Shown: piece by piece, positions 58,343-62,000 of the stretch
Position numbering within the stretch: the first letter of the stretch is position 1
Layout of the letters: the number at the start of each line of letters is the position of its first letter
Source: Cristatella mucedo
Taxonomy: Eukaryota; Bryozoa; Phylactolaemata; Cristatellidae
Assembly: GCA_009760855.2 (NCBI GenBank)
Contig: WPIO01000018.1
Location: 1,082,501 to 1,144,500, forward strand
Reading direction: 5' to 3'
DNA length: 62,000 nucleotides
Position numbers and translations under genes: made by a program
The notes under the pieces: generated by a model
Told to the model about the DNA's origin: nothing
The model's input: the letters and a program-made list of their open reading frames with translations, nothing else
Databases searched by the model: none

Positions 58343-58418
58343 AGCACACGAGCGAGAATGCGACTTTGCACTAATGCAGTGTCCCAACAATCCGACCTGC
58401 GCTGCATTTAGGAAGAAG
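58343..58418 (+). CDS. TRAF7: TRAF7-like, zinc finger exon (last one in the window)
   Basis: The acceptor ACTGCGTTTCAG|A completes the split Gln codon. The exon then encodes AHERECDFALMQCPNNPTCA and AFRKK, ending AAG|GTTCGT (phase 0). It matches the TRAF7 zinc finger segment [20 protein letters not shown] in order and cysteine spacing. The next expected segment (HLKECEHIKCPHSKYGC-type), the coiled coil and seven WD40 repeats were not found before 62000, so the gene continues off the right edge. Confidence 0.9.
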
Positions 58419-58433
58419 GTTCGTTGGCCTCAG

Positions 58434-58436
58434 TTA

Positions 58437-58475
<39 letters not shown>

Positions 58476-58538
58476 TTGTGTGTGTGTTTGTGTGTGTGTT
58501 TGTGTGTGTGTTTGTGTGTGTGTTTGTGTGTGTGTGTT

Positions 58539-58572
<34 letters not shown>

Positions 58573-58587
58573 TGTGTGTGTGTTTGT

Positions 58588-58684
<97 letters not shown>

Positions 58685-58792
58685 TGTGTGTGTGTTTGTG
58701 TGTGTGTTTGTGTGTGTGTTTGTGTGTGTGTTTGTGTGTGTGTTTGTGTGTGTGTTTGTGTGTGTGTTTGTGTGTGTGTTTGTGTGTGTGTT

Positions 58793-58838
<46 letters not shown>

Positions 58839-58895
58839 TGTGTGTGTTTGTGTGTGTTTGTGTGTGTGTGTGCGTGTGTGTGTGTGCGTGTGTGC
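58434..58895. repeat. (TG)n with 10-bp higher-order repeat
   Basis: TG repeat starting about 15 bp after the exon donor. Large parts are a regular TTTGTGTGTG 10-mer array (for example 58684-58797) between pure TG segments. Cys/Val or His/Thr frames are artefacts. Confidence 0.98.
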
Positions 58896-59059
58896 TGCTC
58901 TGTATGTATGTGCGCATCTCAGTGTTTGTATCCTTAAATTCTGCAAACCATGCCTCTATGTCTCTGGTCCGACGCTGCTTCTGCTGATGCTGCGGCTGCG
59001 GCTGCTGCTGCTATGCCGTGCAAACAGCTGCCATTGTCTCGACCATTGTCAGCACTCGT

Positions 59060-60432
59060 AGTCTGCTCGCCTGCAAGTCTCGGGGGAGAGTTGGAGGCCG
59101 TGCAGCAATGTGCGGCTTTATCTCTCCTCCCAGCGATGCTCGCTGTGGGCCCCCCTCTCACTGGGTACCCATGCGCTACTATATATAGCGGTTTAGTTGC
59201 TGTTCATAGGCATTGAGATGGCACTAAGATAGAAGCTATGAGTTAAAGAAATCCGGAAATATAAATCCTGACCGTCTTCGGTTGACTAGTGTATGCTGTA
59301 CCAACCAGCCCATGAGAGATTCTTGTCAGGCAGGGCACGTGGCCAATAGCTTAATTGGTCTAGCAAGAGCAAGTGTTGCTTTGCACTTGGCACATGGCCT
59401 GTGACCGGCAGCTGCTCACCGAAGGACTAATGTCAAGTCGAGATTCCTGATTCGCCTTCGTGACTCTGAGGCTGGCAGCCGAACGGCAGTCAGCCGAAAT
59501 TGGATAGCAGCCGACTTTGGCTACGCTGCTTTGGTTACGCTGCTTTGGTTACGCTGCTTTGGTCACGTTGCTTTGGTCATGTGAAACCGCCTGCCTCTGG
59601 TCAGACGTTGACAGCAGCTCTTCCCACTGTCCCCTAGAGGGGGCTGTGGCTGCCTTGCAGGCCTGTGGCGGCACACATCGCGTCGCCTCACTCGTTTTGC
59701 AATGCAACGCTGTCAGAGCCAGCGTTGCAGGGCGAGCCGCCTGCATTGATGCTGATCGTTGCTGGTGTTGACCTGCAAACGATGATTGGCCTCTATGATT
59801 GGCTCCCTCTTGTCCATCCAGGCATCTTTTGCTGCTCATTTTGCCTAGAAAGAGATGAAGGTATCCCACTGCACTATATAAATGTATTATTGTTATTATT
59901 CTCCCCATCGGTCATTGGTGAGACACGGCGGCATCTCATATTGGCGAGCCGTCCACAGCTGTTGGGCTGTTAAGGGATTTCGCGTGGCAACGTTTTGCCA
60001 TGTTTAGCGATAGTTATGCGGCATCGGTACAGTGTTTAAGTGGCTTCTTAGCCGACACTTGCTATGCATAGCCCAGCTTCTGAAGGTGATTTTGGAAATG
60101 TTTACCGGTAGAGCCTCCACACTGTGTGGGTGTGCCCCCCTCCGGGGAGTGTGTCCTGGCATGCGAATGAGTTGCGCAGTGTTGGTAGAAGCAGCCTCGG
60201 CTTCTGCTGCCATCGTCCATGCCTCAGCGATGCAGTATGGGAAGGTCTTCGCTTGTTCACTGTTGAACTTGCCAACATGCCCTCCCGTGTCTTTGAATGT
60301 CTGTAGGACTTGGCCGTCCATTTGAAGTTGTGCAGCAGCGTGCACTGTCCACATGCCAAGCACGGGTAAGCCTCACATGTAGCCGAAGGTGCGTCTGGCA
60401 TTGTGCGCTTGCCTGTGGCCGATGTAAACGCT
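59060..60432 (+). other. TRAF7 intron or flank, nothing coding recognised
   Basis: Contains a 14-bp tandem repeat TTACGCTGCTTTGG (about 59516-59578, four to five units). A LINE-B-like tail runs GCCTAGAAAGAGATGAAGGT to (ATT)n at about 59838-59900. Minus-strand open frames at 60004-60401 have no assignable family. Confidence 0.4.
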
Positions 60433-60600
60433 TGGTGAGCCGTGATGGCGCACTAGGTAAGGCCGTTGCTTTTTATGCGACTTTAGTGCCGAGGTCGTGG
60501 TTTCGAATCCTGCAGTGAGCGATCCTTTATCGCCCCTGCAAGCCGTGGTGATAGCCGTAAGGGCTCTTCTGTCGCTATGCAATAGAAGCTAGTATTTTTG
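60433..60600 (+). mobile_element. SINE-A
   Basis: A + strand SINE-A: head GTGAGCCGTGATGGCGCAC, B-box GGTTTCGAATCC, body GTGATAGCCGTAAGGGCTCT and a short tail. One of the clearest family members. Confidence 0.85.
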
Positions 60601-60669
60601 CTCAGCCACGCATGCTGCAGCAGCCCTGGTGCCTCCCTGCATGCTTTGGTCAACTGAACCGGGATAACC

Positions 60670-61040
60670 GGTGGGCGTGGCACCTCAGAATGCACCGTGC
60701 CTGTACTGGCAAGTGCATGTAGCACCGCAGTGCCTGCGACTGGTGTCGCAGGCAGAGAGAAACGAGGAATGCGCCTTGTCGTCCTCGACTGTTGATAGAA
60801 GCCACCTCTCGCACCAGAGGTTCTGGCAGCTTTTGATACGACTGCTGGCTTTTGATGTAATCGTGGCTTTTTGAAGATGCTCATAAAGATTTGTTCGACA
60901 TGCCGGGCATTGCACTTCAGAGAACGACGTGATTGCGTTTGGACGAGGCACTTCTCAGCTATTATCGTCAAGGCTTGAAAAGGGCTCTCATTTTGCAAAT
61001 ACCCAGCCATAGGCCACACTTGGTTCGGAGTGTTTAAACA
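60670..61040 (-). pseudogene. Possible zinc-finger (BED-like) transposon remnant
   Basis: The minus strand reads VQCPACRTNLYEHLQKATIT followed by S-K-A-S-S-R-I-K-S-C-Q. The spacing C-x2-C...H-x5-T resembles the BED-type fingers found in transposase-derived proteins. No catalytic region was found. Weak. Confidence 0.2.
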
Positions 61041-61665
61041 TGTCGATGACCTTGGTGGCAAACACATTGTCTAAATATACTCTCTAATGTAGAAGGAATT
61101 AAGAAACTTAATGAGATTGTTACCCATGTGCGCACTTTCTCGGTGTATTTTTTAATCATACTGCACAGCAGTTTTCATTTGTCGATCACCATTAGGAACT
61201 TGATGCTGAGACCGTGTGTATATAATGCATGGTCACGTACCGACAGCTAGCTTCCTAAGGAATGTCGTCCTGATGCAGTAGTCATCCAAGTTTTTTTTGC
61301 CTGACCTTTTGATCCCTTGAAATCTCATTATCGACATTGTTTTGGCTATGCATGGTAAGCCAAGAATGCAGTATCGGTTTCAGAAAGTTCCTTAATTCCT
61401 TATCTGTCAGAAAACTGCAATTGGACCATTTTTATTCCCACCTTGATCGTGGATAACTTTTGTCTGGTAAGGTCATGTCTGCTCCACGTTGTGCCTGGGC
61501 TAGTGAAATCTTCGGCATATCCAACAAATCGTAGTGTGCAATCATGGGACAATGCTGCAGGGCAAAGTCTTTTAAGAAACCGAGAGTATGTCAAAAGCCG
61601 GAAGTGACCTCAGAAATTGCTGCCAGGCCTGAGAAGGTGCTGGAGCATGTGCTCCTTGTTAAGTG
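61041..61665. other. Nothing recognised
   Basis: No gene or repeat match was supported. Confidence 0.35.
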
Positions 61666-61669
61666 TAAT

Positions 61670-61769
61670 ATATATGCGTGTGCGTGTGTGTGAGTGTGCG
61701 TGTGAGTGTGTGCGTGTGCGTGTGCGTGTGCGTGTGCGTGTGCGTGTGCGTGTGCGTGTGCGTGTGCGT

Positions 61770-61832
<63 letters not shown>
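61670..61832. repeat. (GTGTGC)n to (TG)n compound microsatellite
   Basis: A hexanucleotide GTGTGC array (about 61706-61779) grades into pure TG to 61832, then TATATATA. Confidence 0.97.
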
Positions 61833-61835
<3 letters not shown>

Positions 61836-62000
61836 GTATATATATACACGAAGCCTGAACCCGGCACCACGAGCAGTCGCTGCTGTCGGAGACCGAAGGT
61901 CTTTTTCGGGTGGTAGTCGGGATGCGATGTGAACGGAAATGCCCAAATGGAGGGAATGCGTTTCTACTTAGTTGGAAGTTCTGATATCGCTTGCCACTCT

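Noticed and set aside
58374-59061. Cys/Val and His/Thr frames of 170-207 codons
   Set aside because: Translations of the TG repeat. Only the first roughly 15 residues of one frame (QCPNNPTCAAFRKK) are real TRAF7 coding sequence before the donor at 58418.

Overview
The window is animal nuclear DNA: intron-rich, full of non-LTR retrotransposon tails, tRNA-derived SINEs and very long microsatellites. It holds no bacterial-style operon, CRISPR array or phage. Two split protein-coding genes, both on the + strand, can be reconstructed, plus two tRNA genes on the - strand. The TRAF7-like protein keeps the family hallmarks but differs from the vertebrate protein (as I recall it) far more than vertebrate orthologues differ from each other. 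I therefore infer an invertebrate metazoan and cannot name the lineage.

Gene 1 (23721-37352, four coding exons, 326 codons) encodes a secreted collagen-stalk protein with a C-terminal C1q domain. The exons join in frame at consensus splice sites, and 17 uninterrupted Gly-X-Y triplets run across the first junction. Its introns carry a LINE tail six bases from the first donor, a (GA)n tract beside the second donor, a decayed reverse transcriptase, a hAT MITE with a perfect 8-bp target duplication, another LINE tail and a 23-bp minisatellite.

Gene 2 (coding from about 54314, running off the right edge) is the 5' half of a TRAF7-like E3 ubiquitin ligase. It shows an acidic/Ser-rich N-terminus, a RING finger split over two exons and the start of the TRAF-type zinc fingers. 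The coiled coil and WD40 repeats would lie beyond 62000. Its introns hold about 400 bp of polypyrimidine, two very long TG tracts, an 11-bp minisatellite and a LINE endonuclease fragment.

Layout: 1-23.6 kb is repeat-dominated intergenic DNA with several GC-rich islands (about 3.8, 11.2, 12.9, 13.5 and 19.8 kb). 23.7-37.4 kb is the C1q gene. 38.7-45.8 kb looks like a diverged tandem duplication, each half carrying an identical tRNA-Ser(GCT) gene and a (GA)n block. 46-53 kb has LINE and repeat fragments, (CTG)60 and a head-to-head pair of Tc1/mariner transposase remnants. 54.3-58.4 kb is TRAF7. 58.4-62 kb is intron or unresolved.

Repeat families named here for reference: LINE-A and LINE-B (CR1/L2-type C-termini), SINE-A and SINE-B (tRNA-derived; the SINE-B tail matches the LINE-B tail) and repeat D. 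I found no coherent new multi-gene system. The strongest unusual items are the SPIN-like hAT MITE, the SINE-B/LINE-B tail sharing, the tRNA-Ser duplication and the C1q gene architecture.
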